Below are positions 50,716 to 58,704 of a stretch of DNA of 64,000 bases, in pieces. Each line of letters opens with the position of its first letter. Position 1 is the stretch's first letter. The position numbers and the translations under genes were made by a program. Origin of the DNA: Terracoccus luteus (GTDB lineage Bacteria; Actinomycetota; Actinomycetes; Actinomycetales; Dermatophilaceae); contig NZ_RBXT01000001.1 of the NCBI RefSeq assembly GCF_003635045.1, positions 3,844,001 through 3,908,000 on the forward strand, read 5' to 3'. The notes beneath the pieces are model-generated. The model searched no databases. It was given only the letters and a program-made list of their open reading frames with translations, and had not been told where the DNA came from.

Positions 50716-52092
50716 GTGAGCAGCACCGCCGACAGCGCCGTCGACACCTCGACGAAGCGCCGCGACAGAACCCACTTCCTGTACATCGCCGTCATCGCCG
50801 CCATGGTGCTCGGCATCATCACCGGGGCGCTGTTCCCCGAGCTCGGCAAGAACCTCAAGCCGCTCGGCGACACCTTCGTCAGCCTCATCAAGATGCTCAT
50901 CGCCCCGATCATCTTCTGCACGATCGTGCTCGGCGTCGGGGCGGTGCGCAAGGCGGCCCAGGTGGGCAAGGTCGGCGGTCTCGCCCTCGGCTACTTCATC
51001 GTCATGTCGACCTTCGCGCTGGCCGTCGGCCTCGTCGTCGGCAACTTCGTGCAGCCCGGCGAGGGTCTGACCATCCCGACCACCCCCACGGCCGCCCCGG
51101 CCGAGAGCAAGACGACGGTCGAGTTCCTGCAGGGGCTCATCCCCGACACCCTGCTGTCGTCGCTGACGTCGGGCGAGGTGCTGCAGGCCCTCTTCGTCGC
51201 CCTGCTCGTCGGCTTCGCGCTGCAGAAGATGGGCAAGGCGGGCGAGCCGATCCTCACCGGCATCAAGCACATCGAGCGGCTCGTCTTCCGTCTCATGGCG
51301 ATGGTCATGTGGGCCGCCCCGATCGGTGCCTTCGGCGCCATGGCCGCCCTCGTCGGCGCGACGGGCCTCGGGGCGCTGAAGAACCTCGCCCTGCTCATGA
51401 TCGCCTTCTACGTCACGTGCATCGTCTTCGTCTTCCTCATCCTCGGCACGGTGCTGCGCATGGTCACCGGCTTCGGCGTGTGGTCGCTGCTGAAGTACCT
51501 CGGCCGCGAGTTCCTGCTCATCCTCTCGACGTCCTCCTCGGAGTCGGCGCTGCCGCGTCTCATCGCCAAGATGGAGCACCTCGGCATCTCCCGCCCCGTC
51601 GTCGGCATCACGGTCCCGACCGGCTACTCGTTCAACCTCGACGGCACGGCGATCTACCTGACGATGGCGAGCCTGTTCATCGCCGAGGCCATGGACAAGC
51701 CGTTCAGCATCGGTGAGCAGATCTCCCTGCTCGTCTTCATGATCATCGCGAGCAAGGGCGCGGCCGGCGTCAGCGGCGCCGGCATCGCGACCCTGAGCGC
51801 GGGCCTGCAGTCGCACCGGCCCGACCTCGTGCCCGGCGTCAGCATCATCCTCGGCATCGACCGCCTCATGAGCGAGGCCCGTGCGCTCACGAACTTCGCC
51901 GGCAACGCCATCGCCACCGTCGTCATCGGCACGTGGGTCGGCGAGATCGACAAGGAGAAGGCGGCTCGCGTGCTCGCCGGCCAGGACCGCTTCGACGAGG
52001 CGAGCATGCTCGACCACGAGGACGACCCGGCCGTGGGCGACGACGGCGTCCCGCCCGACCGCGAGCCCGCGCTCTCCGGCGGCCCGCGCTGA
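50716..52092 (+). CDS. dctA: C4-dicarboxylate transporter DctA
   Basis: A 458-residue DAACS-family symporter for succinate, fumarate, malate and related dicarboxylates, with about eight membrane helices plus two re-entrant loops. Diagnostic motifs are LSTSSSESALPRLIAKME (the serine-rich hairpin), VPTGYSFNLDGTAIYLTMA and GAAGVSGAGIATL. The GTG at 50716 is preferred because GGAGG precedes it by 5 nt; an ATG four codons upstream overlaps that ribosome-binding site. Divergent from the CitAB-type kinase, which should control it. An AT-rich stretch at about 50611-50635 between the genes is the probable regulator site. Confidence 0.94.
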   Translation: MSSTADSAVDTSTKRRDRTHFLYIAVIAAMVLGIITGALFPELGKNLKPLGDTFVSLIKMLIAPIIFCTIVLGVGAVRKAAQVGKVGGLALGYFIVMSTFALAVGLVVGNFVQPGEGLTIPTTPTAAPAESKTTVEFLQGLIPDTLLSSLTSGEVLQALFVALLVGFALQKMGKAGEPILTGIKHIERLVFRLMAMVMWAAPIGAFGAMAALVGATGLGALKNLALLMIAFYVTCIVFVFLILGTVLRMVTGFGVWSLLKYLGREFLLILSTSSSESALPRLIAKMEHLGISRPVVGITVPTGYSFNLDGTAIYLTMASLFIAEAMDKPFSIGEQISLLVFMIIASKGAAGVSGAGIATLSAGLQSHRPDLVPGVSIILGIDRLMSEARALTNFAGNAIATVVIGTWVGEIDKEKAARVLAGQDRFDEASMLDHEDDPAVGDDGVPPDREPALSGGPR

Positions 52093-52125
52093 CCCGCCCG
52101 CACGTCGCACCGACGTCGGCGGTGA

Positions 52126-52184
52126 CGAAGCGGTAACGCTTCGACTGTGTCGCACCTCACGCCCCCTCTTCGGAGGGGCGTGAG
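52126..52184 (+). terminator. Two tandem hairpins after dctA, the second with a UUCG tetraloop
   Basis: First hairpin: CGAAGCG-gtaa-CGCTTCG (52126-52143). Second: CTCACGCCCCCTC-TTCG-GAGGGGCGTGAG (52156-52184), a 12-bp stem with one bulged C and a stable UUCG loop, followed by TCGTGTTG. The second is a convincing terminator. Confidence 0.75.
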
Positions 52185-52340
52185 TCGTGTTGCGGCACAA
52201 CCGAACTCGAGGATGCCGCGTGGTGTGCCGTCGCGCCGACGCGGGCGTGGGTACGGGGTCCCGCTTTGCGCGACGGAGGCCGTCGTGGGCACAGTGGTCA
52301 GCTGAGAGACACCGCACCTGACTGATGTGAACCGCGACGT

Positions 52341-52377
52341 GAGGAGAAGGGCGCCGCTCGGCGGCGCCCGTGACCGT
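52341..52377 (+). promoter_or_regulatory. Ribosome-binding site separated from the BCCT start by a hairpin
   Basis: GAGGAGAA (52341-52348) is a strong Shine-Dalgarno sequence but lies 29 nt from the ATG at 52378. A 9-bp hairpin GGGCGCCGC-TCG-GCGGCGCCC (52349-52369) fills the gap. If it folds, the effective spacing falls to about 10 nt. No other in-frame start exists between 52327 and 52378. Confidence 0.5.
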
Positions 52378-54285
52378 ATGCCTGAGACGACGAAGCAGCA
52401 CCCCGTGAAGGACGCCCTGCGCCACCGGCTGCGACTGCCGGAGCCGCGCCACCCGGCCCTCGAACCGCCACCCGTCGACCACGAGGAGACCGGGCACCCG
52501 AGGCTCGACAAGGTCGTCTTCGGCGTGGCCGCCGCGGTCGCGGTCGGGTTCGTCCTCTGGGGGGCGCTGTCGACGCAGACCCTCGCCAGCAGCGCCGAGT
52601 CCGGCCTCGACTTCGTCGTTCACAACACCGGCTGGCTCTTCTCGCTCGTCGCCACCGGGTTCGTCGTCTTCGTCATCTGGCTCGCCGCCAGCCGCTACGG
52701 CAACATCCCGCTGGGCGGCGACGGGGAGCGCCCCGAGTTCCGCACCTCGTCGTGGATCGCGATGATGTTCTCCGCCGGCATGGGCATCGGCCTGATGTTC
52801 TACGGCGTCACCGAGCCGCTCAGCCACCTCGTGACCCCGCCCCCGGGTACGGGCGGCCCCGGTGAGGACGCCGTGCAGACCGCGATGGCGACGACGATGT
52901 TCCACTGGTCGCTGCACCCGTGGGCGATCTACGCCGTCGTCGGGCTGGCCGTGTCCTACGGCGTGTTCCGCAAGGGCCGCACCCTGCTCATCAGCTCGGC
53001 GTTCGCGCCGCTCATCGGGGCACGTCGGGCCGCCGGCCCGGCCGGCCGCGTCATCGACATCTTCGCGATCTTCGCGACGCTCTTCGGCTCGGCCACCTCG
53101 CTCGGGCTCGGCGCCCTCCAGATCAGCTCGGGCCTCGAGATCGTCGGTGGCTGGGGCCCGCTCGGCAACGGCGCCCTCGTCGGCATCATCGCCGTGCTCA
53201 CCGTCTGCTTCATCCTCTCGGCCGTCTCCGGCGTCGCCAAGGGCATCCAGTGGCTCTCGAACATCAACATGGTGCTCGCGCTCGCCCTGGCCTTCTTCGT
53301 CTTCGTCGTCGGCCCGACCGTCTTCATCCTCAACCTGCTGCCGACGACGATCAGCGCCTACGTCAGCGACCTCGCGGTCATGTCGGCCCGCACCGACGCC
53401 TCGAGCGCCGAGGGGGTCCGCGACTGGCTCGCCACGTGGACGATCTTCTACTGGGCCTGGTGGGTCAGCTGGACCCCGTTCGTCGGCATGTTCATCGCCC
53501 GCATCTCGCGCGGCCGCACCATCCGGCAGTTCGTCTCCGGCGTCCTGCTCGTCCCGTCGGTCGTCTCGCTCGTGTGGTTCGCCATCTTCGGAGGCACCGG
53601 CATCGAGCAGCAGCAGAACGGCCTCGACCTGGCCGGCGCCGCCAGCTCGGAGGGCACGCTCTTCGCCATGCTGGCCAACCTCCCGTGGTCGACGCTCACC
53701 TCGATCGTCGTCATGGTCCTCGTCGCCATCTTTTTCGTGTCCGGGGCCGACGCCGCCTCGATCGTCATGGGCACCCTCTCGGAGCGCGGCGTCCTCGAGC
53801 CGAACAAGCGCACCGTCGTCTTCTGGGGCGCGGCCACCGGTGCCGTCGCCGCGGTCATGCTGCTCATCGGCGGGTCCGACGCGTTGTCGGGCCTGCAGAA
53901 CGTCACCATCGTGGCCGCGCTGCCGTTCCTGCTCGTCATGGTCGGTCTCGCGGTGGCGCTCGTGAAGGACCTGAGCCACGACCCGCAGGTCGTGCGTCGC
54001 CAGTACGCCGCCGCGGCGGTCGAGCACGCCGTCGTCGCCGGTGTCAGCGAGCACGGCGACGACTTCTCGCTCACCGTGCAGGAGACCGCCCCCGGGGAGG
54101 GCGTCGGCGAGCTGGTCGCGACCGAGCCGGTGAGCGTGGAGAGCGTCGACGAGGTCCGCGGCCCCGAGCAGCGGAGCGGTTCGCACCGCCCGGACGCGTC
54201 GGCCGAGGCCGGATCGCCCGGTCAGGTGTCGTCAGCAGTGTCGTCAGAGGGGTCGTCGGAGGAGTCGGAGCCCGTCAGGGCCTGA
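52378..54285 (+). CDS. BCCT-family betaine/choline/carnitine-type transporter
   Basis: A 635-residue sodium- or proton-coupled importer of quaternary ammonium compounds (osmoprotectants), with 12 membrane helices between about residues 45 and 530. Helix 3-4 carries FSAGMGIGLMFYGVTEPLSH, the glycine-rich BCCT signature. The substrate-binding tryptophan stretch is WTIFYWAWWVSWTPFVGMFIARISRGRTIR in helix 8. The cytoplasmic tail (about 540-635) is acidic and Ser/Glu-rich (SSAVSSEGSSEESEP); in BetP-like proteins the tail senses osmotic stress. Its last 11 bp overlap the convergent response-regulator gene. Confidence 0.93.
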   Translation: MPETTKQHPVKDALRHRLRLPEPRHPALEPPPVDHEETGHPRLDKVVFGVAAAVAVGFVLWGALSTQTLASSAESGLDFVVHNTGWLFSLVATGFVVFVIWLAASRYGNIPLGGDGERPEFRTSSWIAMMFSAGMGIGLMFYGVTEPLSHLVTPPPGTGGPGEDAVQTAMATTMFHWSLHPWAIYAVVGLAVSYGVFRKGRTLLISSAFAPLIGARRAAGPAGRVIDIFAIFATLFGSATSLGLGALQISSGLEIVGGWGPLGNGALVGIIAVLTVCFILSAVSGVAKGIQWLSNINMVLALALAFFVFVVGPTVFILNLLPTTISAYVSDLAVMSARTDASSAEGVRDWLATWTIFYWAWWVSWTPFVGMFIARISRGRTIRQFVSGVLLVPSVVSLVWFAIFGGTGIEQQQNGLDLAGAASSEGTLFAMLANLPWSTLTSIVVMVLVAIFFVSGADAASIVMGTLSERGVLEPNKRTVVFWGAATGAVAAVMLLIGGSDALSGLQNVTIVAALPFLLVMVGLAVALVKDLSHDPQVVRRQYAAAAVEHAVVAGVSEHGDDFSLTVQETAPGEGVGELVATEPVSVESVDEVRGPEQRSGSHRPDASAEAGSPGQVSSAVSSEGSSEESEPVRA

Positions 54286-54934
54286 TGACCCGCCGCTCGA
54301 TGGCGGCGGCCACCGCACCGGCCCGCGTGTCGACGCCGAGCTTGGCGTAGACATGCGAGAGGTGCGACTTCACGGTGGCCTCCGACACAAGCAGGCGGCG
54401 CGCCATCTCGCGGTTGCCGAGCCCCTGCGCCAGCAGCTCGAGCACCTCGACCTCCCGCTCGGTGACGGCGGGGGCGGGGGAGGCAGCCCGCCGCACGAGC
54501 ATCCGGGCCACCGTCGGGGCGAGCACCGTCTCGCCCCGGGCGGTGGCCCGGATGCCGTCGAAGAGCTCGCGGGGCGGGGCGTCCTTGAGCAGGTAGCCCG
54601 TCGCCCCCGCGTCGAGCACCCGCAGCACGTCGGCCTCGGTGTCGTACGTCGTCAGCACGAGCACGTGCGGCGCCGGGTCGAGGGCCCGGACGCGGGCCGT
54701 CGCCTGCACGCCACCGGTGGCCCCGCCCGGCCCGTCGCCGAGGCTGAGGTCCATGAGCACGACGTCGGGCCGCTCGAGGGTGGCGGCCCGCACCGCCTCG
54801 TCGGGGGTGGCGGCCTCGCCGACGACCTCGAGGTCGTGCTGGCCCTCGACGAGCGCCCGCAGCCCGGCGCGCACGACCGGGTGGTCGTCGACGAGCACGA
54901 TGCGCACCGTGGGGGGCAGGGCGTCGGCGTTCAC
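54275..54934 (-). CDS. NarL/FixJ-type LuxR-family response regulator
   Basis: A 219-residue regulator. Receiver: VLVDDHPVVRAGL, phospho-Asp in VVLMDLSLGD (about 60), TTYDTEADV, and GYLLKDAPP with the conserved Lys. The LuxR-type helix-turn-helix is LTEREVEVLELLAQGLGNREMARRL in form (TEREVEVLELLAQGLGNREM), then VSEATVKSHLSHVYAKLGV. The GTG overlaps the kinase stop by four bases (GTGA), so the pair is coupled. Its 3' end overlaps the BCCT gene by 11 bp, so the two transcripts are antisense at their ends. Confidence 0.93.
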   Translation of the reverse strand: MNADALPPTVRIVLVDDHPVVRAGLRALVEGQHDLEVVGEAATPDEAVRAATLERPDVVLMDLSLGDGPGGATGGVQATARVRALDPAPHVLVLTTYDTEADVLRVLDAGATGYLLKDAPPRELFDGIRATARGETVLAPTVARMLVRRAASPAPAVTEREVEVLELLAQGLGNREMARRLLVSEATVKSHLSHVYAKLGVDTRAGAVAAAIERRVIRP

Positions 54935-56163
54935 GAGGCCGCCGGCGCGAGAGGCAGGGCGACCGACACGGTCGTGCCGTCGCCGGGGGACGACTCCACG
55001 GCGACGCGCCCGCCGAGCAGCTCTGCCCGTTCCCGGATGCCGAGCAGCCCGTGGCCGCGTTCGCCGGCCGGGTGCGTGGCGGGGCCGACGACGCCCCCGG
55101 GCAGCCCGCGCCCGTCGTCACGCACGTCGAGCAGCACCTCGTCGGGCAGGTAGGTGATGCTGACGACGGCCCGCGCCGCACCCGAGTGCTCGACGACGTT
55201 GGCCAGCGCCCCGCGGGCGGTGCGCAGCACGGCGGCGGCCACCTCGGGCGGCACCGGCACGACGTCCCCGTGCACGCGCACGTCGACGGCGACGCCGTGG
55301 CCGTCGGTGCGGGCCACCCGATCGAGGGCCGCCGGCAGTGCCGCCCCGGTGTCGTCGTCCGCGAGCTCGGCGGGGGCGAGGTCGCGGACGACACGCCGCA
55401 CCTCGTCGAGGCCCTCACGGGCGGTCGCCGCGGCGGTGCCGACGTGGGCCCGGGCGGCGTCGGGGCGGTTCTCCCAGCTCTGCTCGGCCGCCTGCAGCAG
55501 CAGGTTGATGCTCGAGAGGCCCTGGCCCACGGAGTCGTGGATCTCCCGGCTGAGCCGGGTGCGCTCGGCCAGCGCGCCAGCACGCCGTTGGGCCGCGGCG
55601 AGGTCGGCCTGGGCGTCGGTGAGCTCGTCGATGAGGCGCTGACGCTGGCGCGCCTGCGTCTCGAGGGCGCGGAAGGCCATGACCGTGACGAGCGCGATGC
55701 CGACCGGGCCGGCGACGACCGTCGGGTCGAGCGCGGTCGTGATGCGCGACCACGCGACCCCCACGAGGGCCGTCATCGCGACGACTACCACGAGGGCCGC
55801 GGAGAAGGGCAGCACCTGCAGCACCGCGAAGGCGATGGGCACGGCGGTCCAGGCGAAGGACGGGGCCACGACCGTCAGGGCGGCCCAGAGCACGACGAGG
55901 AGCACGACCCAGCCGGTGGGCCCGCTGCGGTGCCGGGCGGCGAGCGGCCGCGCCGTGTACGCGACCGCGAGCCCGGCGGCGCCCGCGAGCACGAAGGCGG
56001 CCGACGCGTCGAGGCCGTGGCGGTCGACGTAGCGCAGCGCGCAGACGAGCAGCAGCGCGACGAGCACGCCGTGCAGGAGCCGGTCGAGCCGGGCGTCGGG
56101 CACGAGGATGCCGTGGGCACCCGCCCGCCCACCGGCATCCGGCCGCCCGGTCGTCGTCGCCAT
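54931..56163 (-). CDS. NarL-system sensor histidine kinase (HisKA_3 type)
   Basis: A 410-residue kinase. The N-terminal half has about six membrane helices (residues 30-180) with very short loops and no extracytoplasmic sensor domain, so it probably senses a membrane or intramembrane signal. The phosphoacceptor segment is ERTRLSREIHDSVGQGLSSI (about 215). The ATPase domain is short: GLPGGVVGP and GHGLLGIRERAELLGG, as in DesK/LiaS-like kinases. The ATG at 56163 has TACGCT 8 nt upstream. Cell-envelope stress is the usual stimulus for this class but is not shown here. Confidence 0.92.
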   Translation of the reverse strand: MATTTGRPDAGGRAGAHGILVPDARLDRLLHGVLVALLLVCALRYVDRHGLDASAAFVLAGAAGLAVAYTARPLAARHRSGPTGWVVLLVVLWAALTVVAPSFAWTAVPIAFAVLQVLPFSAALVVVVAMTALVGVAWSRITTALDPTVVAGPVGIALVTVMAFRALETQARQRQRLIDELTDAQADLAAAQRRAGALAERTRLSREIHDSVGQGLSSINLLLQAAEQSWENRPDAARAHVGTAAATAREGLDEVRRVVRDLAPAELADDDTGAALPAALDRVARTDGHGVAVDVRVHGDVVPVPPEVAAAVLRTARGALANVVEHSGAARAVVSITYLPDEVLLDVRDDGRGLPGGVVGPATHPAGERGHGLLGIRERAELLGGRVAVESSPGDGTTVSVALPLAPAAS

Positions 56164-56171
56164 GGTGACCC

Positions 56172-56177
56172 AGCGTA
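56172..56177 (-). promoter_or_regulatory. -10 box (TACGCT), possible leaderless promoter of the two-component operon
   Basis: Minus-strand TACGCT ends 8 nt before the ATG at 56163, at the long end of the leaderless range. Confidence 0.35.
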
Positions 56178-56302
56178 CGGACGGGGCGGCGACCTCGGCA
56201 TCATCCGATCGGCTACCGAGGTCGAGCCGATCGCCCGACGCCACGGTCGTCTGTCGAGGCGAGGCTGGTGGTGACCCGATCGACCGACCGAGAAGGACCG
56301 CC

Positions 56303-57307
56303 ATGAAGCGCCTCACCGCCGCCCTCGCCCTGCCCGTCGTCGCCGCCGTGCCGCTGCTCGCCGCGCCGACGACGACCTCCGCCGCCCCCGTGTCCACCGC
56401 GACCGCCGCGACCATGACGACCGCGACCACCGGTGGCCTGCCGACGACCTACCGCCTGCAGGGCGACGAGGGGGGCTCGAAGTTCGAGGGCATCGGGGCC
56501 GACCCGCGGAGCGGGCTGTTCTACGTCAGCGAGACGACCGGCGGCGAGATCCACCGTGGGCACGCCCTGCGCAGGGGGACGCAGCAGTGGCTGACCGGCG
56601 ACGGGACCGACGGTCGCCACACCGCCCGCGGTGTCACGGTCGACGGCGCCGGGCGGGTGTACGTCGCCGGCGGCCCGAACGGCATCGGCACCGGTCGGCC
56701 CGACCTGTGGGTGTACTCGCCCGACGGCACCCTCCTCGCGGCGCTGCGGGCGCCCGCCGACGACGTCTTCCTCAACGACGTCGTGATCGGGCCCGACGGT
56801 GCCGCGTACTTCACGAACTCGAACGCGCCGCAGGTGTTCCGGGTCGCCCGTGGGGCCGACGGCTGGGGGGTGGAGCTCTGGGCCGACGCGACGGGCACCG
56901 TTCCCCGGGCCGACGGCTTCAACCTCGGCGGCCTCGTCGTGACCGCCGACCGGCGCGCCCTCGTCGTGGCCCAGGGCTACACCGGGGCGCTCTGGCGCGT
57001 CGACCTGCGCTCGCGCGCCGTCACCCCGGTCGACACCGGTGGCGCCGACCTCGTCGACGCCGACGGCCTCGTGCGCCAGGGCGGCCGGCTGCTCGTGGTG
57101 CGCAACTTCTCGCGTTCGCTCGCGACCCTCACGCTGTCGGCCGACGGACGCCGGGCCCGTCTGCTCTCGCAGCAGGCCACCGACCCGACACGGGTGCTGA
57201 CGACGGCGGCGAGCCTCTGGGGCCGGGTGCTCTACGTCGACAGCAAGTTCGACGAGTCCGTGGCCGCGCCGCCCTACGAGGTCGTCACCCGGCCGGTGGC
57301 ACGATGA
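56303..57307 (+). CDS. Exported SMP-30/NHL-like beta-propeller protein
   Basis: A 334-residue secreted protein. The signal peptide covers about residues 1-28 (KRLTAALALPVVAAVPLLAA). The mature part is a six-bladed propeller with repeats such as KFEGIGADPRSGLFYVSET, GRVYVAGGPNGIG, FLNDVVIGPDGAAYFTNSNA and LVVVRNFSRSL. These resemble SMP-30/gluconolactonase and strictosidine-synthase-like proteins. FLNDV and the PNG-type metal residues suggest Ca2+ binding, but no lactone substrate can be claimed. AGAAGGA precedes the ATG. It overlaps the following lipoprotein gene by four bases (ATGA). Confidence 0.78.
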   Translation: MKRLTAALALPVVAAVPLLAAPTTTSAAPVSTATAATMTTATTGGLPTTYRLQGDEGGSKFEGIGADPRSGLFYVSETTGGEIHRGHALRRGTQQWLTGDGTDGRHTARGVTVDGAGRVYVAGGPNGIGTGRPDLWVYSPDGTLLAALRAPADDVFLNDVVIGPDGAAYFTNSNAPQVFRVARGADGWGVELWADATGTVPRADGFNLGGLVVTADRRALVVAQGYTGALWRVDLRSRAVTPVDTGGADLVDADGLVRQGGRLLVVRNFSRSLATLTLSADGRRARLLSQQATDPTRVLTTAASLWGRVLYVDSKFDESVAAPPYEVVTRPVAR

Positions 57308-58680
57308 GGCGCGTGACGAGGGCAGCGGTGGCCGCGGGCGCGCTGACGGCGACGCTGCTCGCCGGCTGCTCCACCCCGACGCCCGACCCCACCGCCGGAG
57401 GACCCGTGGGCACCGCCTCGGCGCCGGACCCGACCCCCTCGACCGCCTCGACCTCGGCCGTCCCCTCGAGCTCGGCCGTCCCCTCGCCGTCGGCGACGGC
57501 CACGTCCCCGGCGGCGCCCGGCGCGACGGCATCCGCGACGTCCGCTCCCGGTGCGGAGCTCTCGGCGGCCGAGCAGGCGGCCCTCGACGGCAGGCTGCGC
57601 GCCGCCGCGTGGAAGGACGACGTGCGGGCCGCGCGTGACCTGGTCCGGCGCGGCGCGGACGTCGACGCCAAGGACGACACCGACCAGTCGGCCTACCTCG
57701 TGGCGGCGAGTGAGGGGTACCTCGACCTGCTCGAGCTCACGCTGGACGCCGGTGCCACCGTCGACGACAAGGACGGTTGGTACGGGACCGCGCTCATCCG
57801 CGCCGCCGAGCGCGGCCACGCCCTCGTCGTCGGCCGGCTGCTGCAGGCGGGCATCGACCGTGACCACGTCAACCGCATCGGGTACCAGGCCGTGCACGAG
57901 GCGGTGTGGCTGGGCGAGGACACGCCGGGCTACGTCGACACCGTGCGGGTGCTCGTCGCCGGCGGGGTCGAGCTCGAGACCCCCTCGCGCACCGAACGGC
58001 TCACGCCGCTGCAGATGGCCCGTGAACGTCGCTACCCCACCCTCGAAGGAGTGCTCGTGAAGGCCACCGACGACGACCGTGACGTCAGCGCCGCCGACGC
58101 CGACCGCGTGCTGCTCGAGGCCGCGGCGTCCGGCGACGCCGACCGCGCCGCCCGCGCGCTGCGCGCCGGCGCCGACCTCGAGACGCGCGACGACCGCGAC
58201 CGCACGCCGCTGCTGCTCGCGGTGACGGGCGACCACGTCGAGGTGGCCCGGGTGCTCGTCGCGATGGGCGCCGACCCCGACGCCCTCGACGACCGGCACG
58301 ACACGCCGTGGCTCGTCACAGGCGTCACCGGCAGCGTGGCCATGCTCCAGACCCTGCTGCCCGCCGGGCCCGACCTCACGGTGCGCAACCGGTACGGCGG
58401 GGTGTCGGTCATCCCGGCCAGCGAGCGCGGCCACGCCGACTACGTCGAGCGGGTCGTCGAGACCGGGATCGACGTGGACCACGTCAACGACCTCGGCTGG
58501 ACCGCCCTGCTCGAGGCCGTCATCCTCGGCGACGGCGGCCCGGCCCACCAGCGCATCGTGCGCACGCTGCTCGCCGCCGGGGCCGACCCCGGTCTCGCGG
58601 ACCGCGACGGGGTCACGGCCCTGCAGCACGCCCGGTCGAAGGGCTACGCCGAGATCGTGCGCATCCTCGAGGGGGCCTGA
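57304..58680 (+). CDS. Ankyrin-repeat lipoprotein with an internal tandem duplication
   Basis: 458 residues. Lipobox LAGC at about 19-22 gives a membrane-anchored lipoprotein. A Thr/Ser/Pro linker (about 25-85) follows, then two ankyrin blocks. Block 1 (about 95-250) and block 2 (about 262-458) are homologous: RAAERGHALVVGRLLQAGID with DHVNRIGYQAVHEAVWLGED, against PASERGHADYVERVVETGID with DHVNDLGWTALLEAVILGDG. At their junction an in-frame GTG (58057) carries its own GAAGGAG. Probably mediates protein contacts at the cell surface; partner unknown. ATGA overlap with the upstream gene implies cotranslation. Confidence 0.85.
   Translation: MRRVTRAAVAAGALTATLLAGCSTPTPDPTAGGPVGTASAPDPTPSTASTSAVPSSSAVPSPSATATSPAAPGATASATSAPGAELSAAEQAALDGRLRAAAWKDDVRAARDLVRRGADVDAKDDTDQSAYLVAASEGYLDLLELTLDAGATVDDKDGWYGTALIRAAERGHALVVGRLLQAGIDRDHVNRIGYQAVHEAVWLGEDTPGYVDTVRVLVAGGVELETPSRTERLTPLQMARERRYPTLEGVLVKATDDDRDVSAADADRVLLEAAASGDADRAARALRAGADLETRDDRDRTPLLLAVTGDHVEVARVLVAMGADPDALDDRHDTPWLVTGVTGSVAMLQTLLPAGPDLTVRNRYGGVSVIPASERGHADYVERVVETGIDVDHVNDLGWTALLEAVILGDGGPAHQRIVRTLLAAGADPGLADRDGVTALQHARSKGYAEIVRILEGA
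58045..58059 (+). promoter_or_regulatory. Internal ribosome-binding site and GTG inside the ankyrin gene
   Basis: GAAGGAG (58045-58051) is followed after 5 nt by an in-frame GTG (58057-58059), exactly at the boundary of the two ankyrin blocks. It would give a 207-residue product without signal peptide or lipobox. It may be a relic of gene fusion or an active internal start. Confidence 0.45.
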
Positions 58681-58704
58681 CTCCGTCTCGGGTCGGCCGA
58701 CGGC

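Noticed and set aside
50587-54186. A 1199-codon open frame on the minus strand across dctA and the BCCT gene
   Set aside because: Same high-GC shadow effect: Glu/Asp/Arg/His-rich composition without motifs, opposite two unmistakable transporters.
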